Shown here one piece after another: positions 1 through 8,937 of a stretch of DNA of 64,000 bases. The notes under the pieces are model-generated. The model was not told where the DNA came from, did no database searches, and saw only the letters and a program-made list of their open reading frames with translations. Numbering within the stretch: position 1 is the first letter of the stretch; each line of letters begins with the position of its first letter. The stretch covers positions 1-64,000 of the forward strand of contig CAVPNH010000011.1 of the NCBI GenBank assembly GCA_963706755.1. The letters run 5' to 3'. Both the position numbers and the translations under genes were made by a program. The DNA is from RPQJ01 sp963706755. GTDB taxonomy: Bacteria > Pseudomonadota > Gammaproteobacteria > Steroidobacterales > Steroidobacteraceae.

Positions 1-1317
1 CCAGTTGCCGTACACGGTCAACACGACGGCCAGCGTCTGGTCGTACGAGCCCACCAGATTGCCGCGCCCGCCGAGCACCGGGGGCAGCGTGCTGAGCTTG
101 TCGACGCCCATCTTGCCGCCGTAGAGCAGCTCCCCCGTGAATCCCCACTTGAATGATTCGCTGGCCTGCTTTTCGCCGCCGACGCCAAACCGCCACGCCG
201 AATTGACCGGGAACAGCGGCGAGACGTCGTTGCCGTCCTGGAACCCCGAGTCGTAGGCGAGGCCGACGTTCACTTTCCACTGATCGTTCGGGCGGTACTG
301 CGCGCCCACCGCGACGTGCCACGTGTCGTCGAACGACAGTGGGTTGGTGAGGCTAGCCGGGTTCTGCGCGTTGCCGATGCCGATCTCGACCTCGCCGAAC
401 TCCGACCAATCCTGCCAGCCGACGTTGCCCATCAGGGCCCAGCGGTCGCTGATCTCGGTGTACACGCTCCCCATCACCTGCTGCGGCACCTTGGCGCCGA
501 CATCCACGCGCGCATCGAGCAGGCCGCGCGACTGCAGCAGTGCGGTCAGGATAGGGCCGATCCCCGAGAATTTTGCACGGCCGCTGAAATCGAGGTCGAT
601 CACCGACGTGTAGGTGAGCCCGAGGCGCGTGCCCGGCGTCGGCTCGTACAGCACGCCGACATTGCCGCCCCAGCCCCAGGTGTTGTCGTCGATCTCGAGG
701 CGGCCGTCGCCCAGCGACGGCAACGCGTTGTTGATCGCAACCTTCTGGTCGAACATGCCGTACATGCCGTTGATGCCCGCGCCGAGCGACAGCTTGTCGT
801 TCACGCGATACGCGATCGACGGCATGACGGATACGCCGACGAGGTCGCCGTCCTGCACGCGGTAGCGACCCACCCAGTCGTCTTCGTAGTCCAGCATGGA
901 GCCGAAGTTGCCAGCCACGGCGAAGCCCAGCGCAAGATCGGGCGACACGCGATGCGTCAGGAAGGCGCCGCCGCCCGGGACGTAACCGTTCGAGCCGACG
1001 GCGCGGCCGCCGTCGCCGCTGCCCAGGCCGGGCGAGGTGGCGCCATCGACCGAGAACTGCGTGTTCAGCCACATCAGCTGGCCGCCCACGAGCACCTGCG
1101 TGCCTTCGAGGCGGGTCATGCCGGCCGGGTTCGTGAACGCCGTCGATGCATCCTGCGCACGCGCGGCATAGCCGGCCGCGGCGAGTCCTGGCTCACCCGT
1201 GCCGAACTCGTAGAGCAGCAGCCCGCCCGCTGACGCCGGCGCGGCGGTGAAGACTGCCACTGCGAGCGCCGTCGTCGTCACGGCTCTGCGCCGGGTCCGG
1301 GTACGCGTGTCGATCAT
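1..1317 (-). CDS. FadL/OmpP1-family outer-membrane transporter (C-terminus beyond window)
   Basis: The 439 codons visible are open from an ATG at 1317 to the window edge with no stop, so the C-terminus is missing. The protein starts with a basic stretch and a hydrophobic signal segment ending near APASAGG. The text after it (GTGEPGLAAAGYAARAQDAS, then NPAGMTRLEG) is the hallmark N-terminus of FadL/OmpP1/TodX proteins, which pass fatty acids or other hydrophobic molecules through the outer membrane. The remainder alternates aromatic and polar residues as in a beta-barrel (GNVGVLYEPTPGTRLGLTY, WHVAVGAQYRPNDQWKVNVG). It is followed on the same strand by no close partner; a DUF3604 gene lies upstream. 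The substrate cannot be read from sequence. Confidence 0.9.
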   Translation of the reverse strand, partial: MIDTRTRTRRRAVTTTALAVAVFTAAPASAGGLLLYEFGTGEPGLAAAGYAARAQDASTAFTNPAGMTRLEGTQVLVGGQLMWLNTQFSVDGATSPGLGSGDGGRAVGSNGYVPGGGAFLTHRVSPDLALGFAVAGNFGSMLDYEDDWVGRYRVQDGDLVGVSVMPSIAYRVNDKLSLGAGINGMYGMFDQKVAINNALPSLGDGRLEIDDNTWGWGGNVGVLYEPTPGTRLGLTYTSVIDLDFSGRAKFSGIGPILTALLQSRGLLDARVDVGAKVPQQVMGSVYTEISDRWALMGNVGWQDWSEFGEVEIGIGNAQNPASLTNPLSFDDTWHVAVGAQYRPNDQWKVNVGLAYDSGFQDGNDVSPLFPVNSAWRFGVGGEKQASESFKWGFTGELLYGGKMGVDKLSTLPPVLGGRGNLVGSYDQTLAVVLTVYGNW

Positions 1318-1476
1318 GATGTTCCCTCTCGATTGCTGCACGAGCGCCTGGCCCGTGGTCGCGGTCGCTGTCAGCGAGGCTCCGGCGCGGCTAACAGTGT
1401 AGCGAGACTGGCGTTCAATCGCATCCGCAGGTTTGCGCAGCAGGCGTCGGGTCACTTCGACGAGCCGGCTCAGGTG

Positions 1477-3470
1477 TCAGGGCGTGTACCAGATCGGCGA
1501 CGTCCACGCCCGTTCCTGCTGCTTCATCGGGACGTCGTCGCTCATCTTCACGCCGAAGCGCACCTGGTCGTACGCCGTCCAGCGGGGCGTCGGGATCTCG
1601 ATCACGCGGGCGTAGTAGAAGGCGCGCTGGCCCCGCTGGAAGTCCGGGTCTTTCCACACCGCCGACAGTTCCGCCGCGCCGATCGTGTTGGTGAAAGTGG
1701 CCCGGGCGACATCGACCGTGTCGCCTACCGGCGGCAGCTTGCCTTCCTTGCCGGGCTTGCGGTCGCCGGCCCACACCACGTCGTACACCTTCTCCTGCGC
1801 AGTGCCCGAGGCATCGAGCCAACCCTTGACCACCTGGACGCGGTCGAGGTTGGCGCCGGTCGGGTCCTTCATCGCCGCCACCAGGAACAAGGGCGCCTTG
1901 CCGGGCGCCGCGGGCTTCAGGTCGCCGCCCATCGGCACGCCCTTGGTGTAGCCGACCTCGGCGAGGTAGCGCGACTCGGCGTCCTCGGGCACGTAGTCGT
2001 AGCCGCCGAAGAAGCGCACCGTCATGCGCGTGCCGGACGTGCCGTAGGTCTCGCGGCGCATCATTGCGTCGAAGATCGCGTCGCGCGTGTTCTCGGTGGC
2101 CCAGACGGCCGCGTAGCCAGCCGCGAGGTACTGCCAGGTGTAGCGCGCCGCGCCGTCACCCCCTTCGCCGGTGTTCGAACGCTGCTTCCAGCGATCCGGG
2201 CTCGGTTCCTGCCCGGGGAACTTGCCGAAGAAGTTGTCCTCCTCGACGAAGGGCAGCGCATTGTGCGCGTCGGAGCTGCCGATGATGCCGGACTTGAACG
2301 GATTCACGCCCAGCTTCGCCTCATGCTCGAGGCCGCGCATGAATCCGGCGCGTAGCTCGTGGGCATCATCTGCGGGGTGAGTTTCCCGCCGAGCGTCAGG
2401 TTGCCGAGTTCCCAGCCGGCGATGCCGTACTCGAGGAACTCGTCGTTCGGGGACAGTCTCGGATGGCTCTCGGAGGCACCCTTCATCTGCACGATCTCCT
2501 GCACCGGCTCCCGGCGCTGCCGGCGCTCGGCGTAGTCGCGGGCCAGCGGCGCGCCGCTGAAGGTCTGCGCAGCGTACATGCGGCCGTTCGACAGGTTGCC
2601 GTTGTGCGGAATCGCGAGCGCCCGGCCTCCGGTGCGCTGCTCGTAGGCCTCCATCCAGGCCCAGAGTTTCTCCGGGTCTTCACTGTTCCAGGACGAGAAG
2701 GGAAATACCTGGCTCGCGCGAGCCTGGCCGTCGCGTAGCACCACGTTGCGGTGCAGGTTGTCGCCGCCCGGCGTCGGCGTCCACTCGAAGCCGATGAAGG
2801 TCGTGAACCTGCCGGGGTCGTTGTACTTGTCGGCCGTCACGGCCGCGCGCTGCCACACCGACATCATCAGCGGGCCCGCGACCTTCGGGTCGGTCAGCAC
2901 CGATGGCAAAGTGTTGCTCGCCTGTGCGCCGATCATTTCAGTGACCGCCGCGGCCGCTTCGGCGCCGCCCGCCTTCATCATGCGGCCCCAGCGCTGGAGG
3001 GTGCTGTCGCCCATCAGCTTCGAGTTGCCCTCGTAAACCTGGGTAATGAGTCCGAGCCCCTCGCTGTGGTCGCTGATGACGACGAAGTCGAGGGGGCGCG
3101 GCAGACGCGCCGGCAGGCCGGTCGTCGAGATCACTTCTTCACCGCGCGCAATGCGGTAGGTCTCCTCGGGCGTGAAGCGGGTGCCGGTCGTGAACGCATC
3201 GCCGGAGTTGGCGCTGTGCAGGTGGGTGTCGCCCCACATGACGCGCGTCGGGTACTTGCGGCCGGCGTACGGCGAATAGGCCTTTGCCTTGGGCTGCGGG
3301 TCGCCGGCGGGCAAGGGAAAGGCAACCTTCTCGGTGGCTTCCACCACGCCACGGACGGTCGTGTCGGGTGGCTGGGCGGGTTGCGCCCCGCTCTGCTGGG
3401 CAACTGCCAGCAGTGTACAAAAGAGAGCCCCGGCAATGGTGTTTGAGATCGGTCGAACTTCGAGTTTCAT
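1477..3470 (-). CDS. DUF3604-domain secreted enzyme-like protein, one frameshift
   Basis: The gene reads in one frame from ATG 3470 to about 2350 and in another from about 2340 to the stop at 1477; joined, it is about 660 residues, a normal length for DUF3604. The N-terminus is a signal peptide (hydrophobic core GALFCTLLAVAQQSGAQ). Metal-site-like motifs resemble PHP hydrolases: WGDTHLHSANSGD near residue 78, DFVVISDHSEGLG, AIPHNGNLSNG, and SSDAHNAL after the junction. At the junction a single missing base turns the expected A-x-x-GFMRGLE reading into an early stop. DUF3604 genes often sit near sulfatases, and one lies 1.7 kb upstream. The reaction is unknown. The shift could be a real lesion or a sequencing error. 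Confidence 0.85.
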
Positions 3471-3505
3471 CTACTCCCCCTGTGGCCCGCACACGCCCGC
3501 GGTCA

Positions 3506-3633
3506 TCAGCGTGCGCCGAAGCGGTATATCACGCCGGCGCTGATCATGAAGATCTCGGAGTCGTGGAACGCGACGTCCGAGTCGCCCTCGCCCCACCGCA
3601 CGCTGCCGACCGCCTGCCAGCGTCCACTCTCGA
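3506..3633 (-). pseudogene. C-terminal fragment of an outer-membrane beta-barrel protein, cut by IS30
   Basis: On the minus strand about 42 codons are open up to a TGA at 3506-3508 and end in SAGVIYRFGAR, with the preceding WQAVGSVRWGEGDSD giving the alternating pattern of terminal barrel strands. The reading frame enters from the IS30 left terminal repeat at 3634, so the 5' part of the gene has been separated. No matching upstream part is found on the far side of the insertion sequence (after 4867). The family cannot be named from so short a piece. Confidence 0.6.
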
Positions 3634-4867
3634 TTGCGGATTCAACCGGTCGATGCAACACCTAGACTCTGATCGTAGAGCGGAGGGTGCTGCAAATGAA
3701 GTACCGGACAAGGACTTTCTACACTGAGACGGAGAAGGCCTTGATGTGGGAGCGCTGGCGGGAGGGTGAGTCGCTGCATGCGATCGCCCAGCTGTTCGAC
3801 CGCAATCACACATCCGTCAGAGGCATATTGGCGAGGACCGGCGGCATCCGGCCGCTGCCGCGGCATCGCTGCGCACGGGCCTTGGTGCTGGCGGAGCGCG
3901 AGGAGATCTCGCGGGGAGTGATGGCCGGTCTGTCGGTTCGACGCGCCGGCTCGATCGCTGCGACGCGCACCGAGCACCGTGAGCCGCGAGATCCGCCGTA
4001 ACGGTGGGCGGGCAAGTTTACCGGGCGAGCGATGCGGAGGTCGGCCGCATGGGATCGGGCGCAGCGGCCGAAGCCCTGTAAACTGGCACAGAACCGCGCG
4101 CTGGCGCGCACGGTTGCCGAGAAGCTGCGGCTCGAGTGGTCGCCGTATCAGGTGGCCGGGTGGCTCAAGCGCACGTACCCGCAGGACGAGACCCGCCAGG
4201 TGTCCCACGAGACCATCTACCGCACGCTGTTCATCCAGGCCCGCGGAGCCCTGAAGAAAGAGCTGTTGCAGCATCTGCGACGCACCCGCGGGATGCGCCG
4301 CTCGCGCCACCACACGCAGAAGACCCCCAACCACGGCCGGATCACCGAGACGGTATCGATCCGCGAGCGGCCGGCCGAAGCCGAGGACCGGGCGGTGCCC
4401 GGACACTGGGAAGGCGATCTGTTCTTCGGCAGCCACAACAGCCAGATCGCCACTCTGGTGGAGCGCCAAACCCGCTACCTCATGCTGGTGAAGGCGCCCG
4501 GCAAGGACACTGAGACTGTGGTCGATGCGCTGATCAAGCAGGCTCACAAGCTGCCGAGGGAGCTCTACAAGTCGCTGACCTGGGATCGCGGCAAGGAGAT
4601 GGCGGACCACCGGCGCTTCTCGCTGGCGACCGACATCCAGGTGTACTTCTGTGATCCCCAGCAGCCTTGGCAGCGTGGCTCGAACGAGAACACCAACGGT
4701 CTGCTGCGCCAGTACTTCCCAAAGGGGATGGATCTGTCGGATATTAGTCAGGCCAAGCTCAATGCCATCGCTCGTCGGCTGAACGAACGCCCCCGGCAGA
4801 CGCTCGACTTCGAGACACCGGCAGAACGCTTTGGCCAATGTGTTGCGTCGACCGATTGAATCCGCAA
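3634..4867 (+). mobile_element. IS30-family insertion sequence
   Basis: The element is bounded by 28-nt terminal inverted repeats at 3634-3661 and 4840-4867, both starting ttgcggattcaa and matching at 26 of 28 positions. It carries one transposase gene filling nearly the whole 1234 bp, which is the usual IS30 layout. IS30 elements normally make 2-3 bp target duplications; the bases next to the ends (cga before, ccc after) do not match. The left flank is an outer-membrane gene tail and the right flank a toxin-gene remnant, so the element may mark a deletion or rearrangement joint. Confidence 0.88.
3696..4859 (+). pseudogene. IS30-family transposase, frameshifted
   Basis: Three frames must be joined. 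The first (ATG 3696, GTG 3687 possible) gives the helix-turn-helix region YRTRTFYTETEKALMWERW. The second gives the TVSREIRRNGG motif around 3980-4010. The third (4032 to the TGA at 4859) gives the catalytic domain. The DDE triad is present: D in GHWEGDLFFG, D in LTWDRGKEMADH, E in QRGSNENTNGLLRQYFPKG. Shifts lie near 3940-3975 (APSTVS appears out of frame) and 4010-4045 (extra T in agtttacc, extra G in gtcggccgc). Unless these are sequence errors, the element cannot move by itself. Confidence 0.85.
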
Positions 4868-4949
4868 CCCAAAGAGGACATCTTTGCTTGGCGCAGACTC
4901 GGACATGTGTAGTTGGCTCTGCCAGGCTCGGCCAGGAAAGGTGGTTTGA

Positions 4950-5117
4950 AATTCCTATCCGCTCTTCCGTGGCCAGTTCGTGCGTCGGCTCGACGGCCGG
5001 ATACAGCAACGCGCACGGGAACAGCTCAAGTGCCTGGCCGGCGCCGCCGATCAACGGAACTGGAAGATCCCACCGTCGAACCAGCTCGAGGCACTTCAAC
5101 GAGCATCAACCAGGTAA
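4950..5117 (+). pseudogene. HigB/RelE-type toxin remnant
   Basis: The frame ending at a TAA at 5115 reads FVRRLDGRIQQRAREQLKCL and then WKIPPSNQLEALQ. This matches the middle of HigB-like ribosome-dependent mRNA interferases, in which a basic helix pair precedes a (V)PPGNRLEALKGDR-type motif. The N-terminus is missing (in-frame TGA at 4947) and the reading breaks right after LEALQ, so the active C-terminal strand region is lost. No HigA antitoxin follows before the sulfatase gene. The rest of 4868-5203 shows no other gene. The identification is from memory of the family. Confidence 0.5.
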
Positions 5118-5203
5118 ATCCCGATCAAATCGGCTACACGACCGCCGCCACGGTCCGGCGGGGGCCGAACCGTGGCGAGGGTGTCTGTTCAACCGGGGCC
5201 GCT

Positions 5204-7579
5204 CTATTGTCTCGCCATGGCGAGGCGGAGGCGGTCTTCGGGGTTAATGAGGTGATCGAGGCTTACCGCGTCCTTGCCGAGATCGATCTCCACCCAGTTC
5301 ACCTCGCCGCTGAACTTGTTGCCATGGGCACCATAGTCGGTGCTCGATGGCGTGCCCGCCTGGAAGCCAATGTCGCAGGTCTCGTCCGCGGAAAACACGA
5401 GCGGCTCGGTCTGCTCTACGCGACCTTCGCCGACCTTTTTGCCGTCCACGTACAAGGTGACGCCGCCCCCTTTCGCCAACCCGCCGCCATCATAGGCGAA
5501 CTCCATCCGCACCCGATGCACGCCGGGCGGAATCTCCGACGCGCCCTCGATGGCGTATCGGTGCACGCCGTAAAAGTTGTAGTGGTAGATCGGCTTGCCT
5601 TTCCTGGCGTAAAGGCTCCAGCCGCCGATGATTCCCCCGACCGCGATGATGACGCCCTCTGCGCCCTTTGCGGGGACCACCACTTCCGCCGTCACGCTGT
5701 GCGACTTGTTCTTGTAGTTGATGATGGCGTGTTCGGTCAGCCGTCCCATGCCGCCAAACAGTATCTGGCGGTTGCCTTTCGTCAGTTCCGGCCGTCCGGC
5801 GATTTCGGAATTGGCACGCTCGGCAAAACGGTCGTCCAGGGGCAGCACGTTGTACTTCACCGCTTCGATCAGCCACAGCCGCTGCAAGTGGTGAAGCTGT
5901 TCAGGGTTCTCCTTCGCGAGATCTTTCGATTGGCTCCAATCCGTGTTGGTGTCGTACAACTCCCAGACATCGTCATCGAACGCGGGCAGGACGACCTTAC
6001 CGGTCTCCCACGGCGTGCGGTGTCTCGTCACCGCGGTCCATCCCTTGTGATAGATCCCGCGGTTGCCCGCCATTTCGAAATACTGCGTCTCGCGCCGGTC
6101 GGGCGCCGTGGCGTCGTTGAACGAGTACAGCATGCTGACGCCTTCGATCGGGCGCTGCTGCACCCCGTCGACGAAGACCGGCTCGGGCAAGCCCGCCGCT
6201 TCGAGAACGGTCGGCGCTATATCGATCACGTGATGAAACTGGCTGCGGACTCCGCCCTTGGCCTGGATCCCGTTTGGCCAGTGCACGATCGTGCCATTGC
6301 GGGTGCCGCCAAAGTGCGAGGCGACCTGCTTGGTCCATTGATAGGGCGTGTTCATGGCGTGCGCCCAGCCCACCGCATAGTGGTTGTAGGACTCTACCCC
6401 ACCGAACTTGTCCAGCCGCTCGATCAGAAACTCGGGGGTCTCCAGATGTGGAAAGCCGGTAAGCGGAGCGAGCTCGTTGAAGCAGCCTTGCAAGGAGCCC
6501 TCGGCGGAGGCGCCGTTGTCGCCGAGGATCACATAAATCAAGGTATCCTCCAGGATGCCCAGATCCTTGAGCGAGTCGAACAACCGCCCGATGTGATGGT
6601 CGGTATGCTCGAGAAAGCCCGCGTAGATTTCCATCTGGCGGGCGAGCACCGGCTTCATCTCCGGCGCGACCGCGTCCCACGCGGGGATCTGGGCATGGCG
6701 CTCGGTCAGTTGGCAGTCGTGCGGAATGACGCCAAGCTCTTTCTGCCGGGCATATGTTTCTTCGCGCAATTTGTCCCAGCCGTGGTCGAACTTGCCCTTG
6801 TATTTGTCCGCCCATTCCGGCGCCACGTGATGCGGCGCATGCGTTGCGCCCGGCGCGAAATAGGTGAAGAACGGCTTGTCCGGCATGAGCGATTTCTGCT
6901 GGCGTATCCATTTGATCGCCTTGGTCGTCATGTCGTCCGTGAGGTGATAGCCCTCCTCGGGGGTCTTGTCCGGCTCGATGGGCGTCGTGCCTTCGTAGAG
7001 CGCGGGATACCATTGATTGGTCTCGCCGCCGATGAACCCGTAGAAGTACTCAAACCCACCGCCTCCGGTGGGCCAGGAATTGAAGGGACCAAGCGGGCTT
7101 GTCTGCCAGACCGGAATTTCGTGGCACTTGCCGAACTGCGAGGTTGCGTAGCCGTTGAGCTTGAGGATCTTCGGCAGCGGAGCGCAGGTGTTTGGCAGGA
7201 TCGAATTGTAGCCGGGCGCGGACGTCGCAATCTCGGTGATGCCGCCCATGCCCACGGAATGATGGTTGCGTCCGGTCAGCATCGCCTGGCGTGTGGGCGA
7301 GCAAAGCGCTGTCGTGTGGAACCGGTTGTATTGCAGGCCATTGGCAGCGAGCTTCTCGAAGTTCGGCGTATGGCAGGGGCCGCCAAAGGCGCTGGACGCG
7401 CCAAAGCCGACGTCGTCGAGCAGGATGATCAGGACATTGGGCGCCCCCGCAGGCGGGCGTAGTTCCTTGATCGGCGGATACTTCGTATCCGGGTCTTTGG
7501 CGTCGTAGGTCGTGAGCCCGACGTGCGGTCGTTCCGGGATCGGCAGAATGTTGCGTTGGAATTTGGCGTGATCGCTCAA
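5204..7579 (-). CDS. Arylsulfatase (type I sulfatase)
   Basis: This 791-residue protein has the alkaline-phosphatase-fold sulfatase core. PNVLIILLDDVGFG near residue 48 supplies the metal-binding aspartates. The activation motif CSPTRQAMLTGR has its cysteine at residue 93; in the family this becomes formylglycine through a maturase not seen in this window. The C-terminal ~150 residues form the beta-rich tail typical of long AtsA-like enzymes (GVTLYVDGKKVGEGRVEQ, then SGEVNWVEIDLG). No signal peptide is visible, so the enzyme looks cytoplasmic. The ATG at 7579 has a purine-rich stretch upstream (gaaggagaaatccc). A LysR gene diverges 199 bp away and may control it. The ester substrate is unknown. 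Confidence 0.95.
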   Translation of the reverse strand: MSDHAKFQRNILPIPERPHVGLTTYDAKDPDTKYPPIKELRPPAGAPNVLIILLDDVGFGASSAFGGPCHTPNFEKLAANGLQYNRFHTTALCSPTRQAMLTGRNHHSVGMGGITEIATSAPGYNSILPNTCAPLPKILKLNGYATSQFGKCHEIPVWQTSPLGPFNSWPTGGGGFEYFYGFIGGETNQWYPALYEGTTPIEPDKTPEEGYHLTDDMTTKAIKWIRQQKSLMPDKPFFTYFAPGATHAPHHVAPEWADKYKGKFDHGWDKLREETYARQKELGVIPHDCQLTERHAQIPAWDAVAPEMKPVLARQMEIYAGFLEHTDHHIGRLFDSLKDLGILEDTLIYVILGDNGASAEGSLQGCFNELAPLTGFPHLETPEFLIERLDKFGGVESYNHYAVGWAHAMNTPYQWTKQVASHFGGTRNGTIVHWPNGIQAKGGVRSQFHHVIDIAPTVLEAAGLPEPVFVDGVQQRPIEGVSMLYSFNDATAPDRRETQYFEMAGNRGIYHKGWTAVTRHRTPWETGKVVLPAFDDDVWELYDTNTDWSQSKDLAKENPEQLHHLQRLWLIEAVKYNVLPLDDRFAERANSEIAGRPELTKGNRQILFGGMGRLTEHAIINYKNKSHSVTAEVVVPAKGAEGVIIAVGGIIGGWSLYARKGKPIYHYNFYGVHRYAIEGASEIPPGVHRVRMEFAYDGGGLAKGGGVTLYVDGKKVGEGRVEQTEPLVFSADETCDIGFQAGTPSSTDYGAHGNKFSGEVNWVEIDLGKDAVSLDHLINPEDRLRLAMARQ

Positions 7580-7778
7580 GGGATTTCTCCTTCGTTGTAC
7601 GGGCTGCGGTGGCGTCCGCCGGCCTTCAAACAGACCGTAGTGAAGATTATACCGCGGGCCCGGTACCAGCCCGTTTGATCCTAGGCAATCCCCTGGTCAC
7701 TGGCAATGACATGGGAACTATTGATTCCATACGTTTTTGCTATAGTTTTCTCGTCGCCCCTGTCCTACGGTTCTCAGA

Positions 7779-8798
7779 GTGTCCATCGACCTGCGCCTCA
7801 TCCGTTACGCGGCGGCACTTGCCGAGCACGGCAGCTTTACCCGCGCCGCCGATGCGCTCGGCATCGCGCAGCCGACGCTCAGCCGCGGCATCAAGGTCCT
7901 GGAGGCGGATATCGGGTTGCCGCTGTTCACCAGGCACCGACATGGTGCGGAGGCAACAGACTTCGGCTACCTGTTCCTGCAACAGGCCGCGTCCGTGTCC
8001 GCGCAGGTTTCGGATCTCGAGCGCGAAGTGGCGCTGGCCAAGGGGCTGCAAAAAGGCGAGCTCGCGGTCGGCTTCGGCCCCCACGCCGCGCAGCTGTTGT
8101 TGCCGCATGCTTTGCCGCGCTTCGTGTCCGCGAATCCGGCCGTGCGGCTTCGTGTCCAGATCGATTCGCTGGAGGTCCTGGGACGCGCCCTGCGTCAACG
8201 CGCGCTGGACCTCGTCGTCGGCGAGAGCACGATCCTGGAGAGCGACGAATCGATCGATGTGTTCGAGCCGCTCGAGCCGATCAAGGGCTACCTCTTCGTG
8301 CGGGCCGGGCATCCACTTGCATCGTCAACCGTGTCGCTGCGCGATGTCCTCGACTACCCGCTGGTGCAGGTTTCCCGCCTGGCTCCGCGGGTACTCAAGC
8401 CCTTCCTCGACGCACTGGACGCTTCCTCAACCGCTGGGCATTCGCTCCCCGTTCCCGCGATTGACTGCCCTACGATCCCACTCGCCGTCGACACGGTGAT
8501 CGGGTCCGACGCCGTGATGCTGGTCTCTCTCGGAATGGTGAAGCGCGAGCTGACGCTACGTCGCATAGTGCCCGTCTTTCACGAAAGCTGGATGCGGAGC
8601 AACTGGGCGTTCATGAAGTTGCGTCGTCGCTCGCCCAGCCCGGCGGGCACCGCGTTTCTTGCCGCCCTGCGCGCCGCCCACGCGGCGAGCGTGGCGGAAG
8701 ACGCGATGCTCGAGAAGCGATGGCGAGCGCGCTTGCCGCCGCGTGCGGTCCCGGGCAACGTGGCCTCTCCGAAGAGGCGAAAGAAGCGGAGCAGGTGA
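7779..8798 (+). CDS. LysR-family transcriptional regulator
   Basis: The 339-residue protein starts at a GTG (7779) and opens with the LysR winged helix-turn-helix (LIRYAAALAEHGSFTRAADALGIAQ... then a short recognition helix ending VLEADIGLPLFTR), residues about 4-62. The substrate-binding part follows from about residue 90 (GELAVGFGPHAAQLLLPHAL). The C-terminus carries an unusually basic tail (PKRRKKRSR). It is divergent from the arylsulfatase, the usual arrangement of a LysR protein with its target, so sulfate-ester metabolism is the likely regulon; that is inference. The effector is unknown. Confidence 0.92.
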   Translation: MSIDLRLIRYAAALAEHGSFTRAADALGIAQPTLSRGIKVLEADIGLPLFTRHRHGAEATDFGYLFLQQAASVSAQVSDLEREVALAKGLQKGELAVGFGPHAAQLLLPHALPRFVSANPAVRLRVQIDSLEVLGRALRQRALDLVVGESTILESDESIDVFEPLEPIKGYLFVRAGHPLASSTVSLRDVLDYPLVQVSRLAPRVLKPFLDALDASSTAGHSLPVPAIDCPTIPLAVDTVIGSDAVMLVSLGMVKRELTLRRIVPVFHESWMRSNWAFMKLRRRSPSPAGTAFLAALRAAHAASVAEDAMLEKRWRARLPPRAVPGNVASPKRRKKRSR

Positions 8799-8834
8799 GG
8801 CACCGTCACTCTGTCGACCGGTCCGGCAGGAAGG

Positions 8835-8880
8835 TGGAGCGGGCGATGGGAATCGAACCCATCCTGGTGGTTTGGGACAA
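8835..8880 (-). pseudogene. 3' half of a tRNA-Gly, 5' half absent
   Basis: On the minus strand the segment ends CGCCCGC-T-CCA at 8835 and includes a complete T-arm (atggg, ttcgatt, cccat), preceded by tcccaaa, the 3' side of a glycine CCC-type anticodon loop. A full tRNA would need GCGGGCG at the 5' end; the sequence beyond 8880 does not supply it or a D-arm. Such 3' tRNA ends are typical leftovers of integrase-mediated insertion. It lies 58 bp from the left end of an IS1182-type element. Confidence 0.65.
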
Positions 8881-8937
8881 GCGCAAGGAATGGCCGTTTC
8901 CGGGAAGCTGTCGCTGCATTCTTGAAGGACCGCTCGT

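Noticed and set aside
4913..7462. Very long open frame opposite the arylsulfatase
   Set aside because: High GC with strong third-position bias leaves antisense frames open; the translated text has no domain and the other strand is a clear sulfatase. The same applies to long frames opposite dnaK (18405-20228) and nuoL-N (45006-48935).
8835..8910. Complete tRNA-Gly gene
   Set aside because: No matching 5' acceptor strand or D-arm lies at the required distance.
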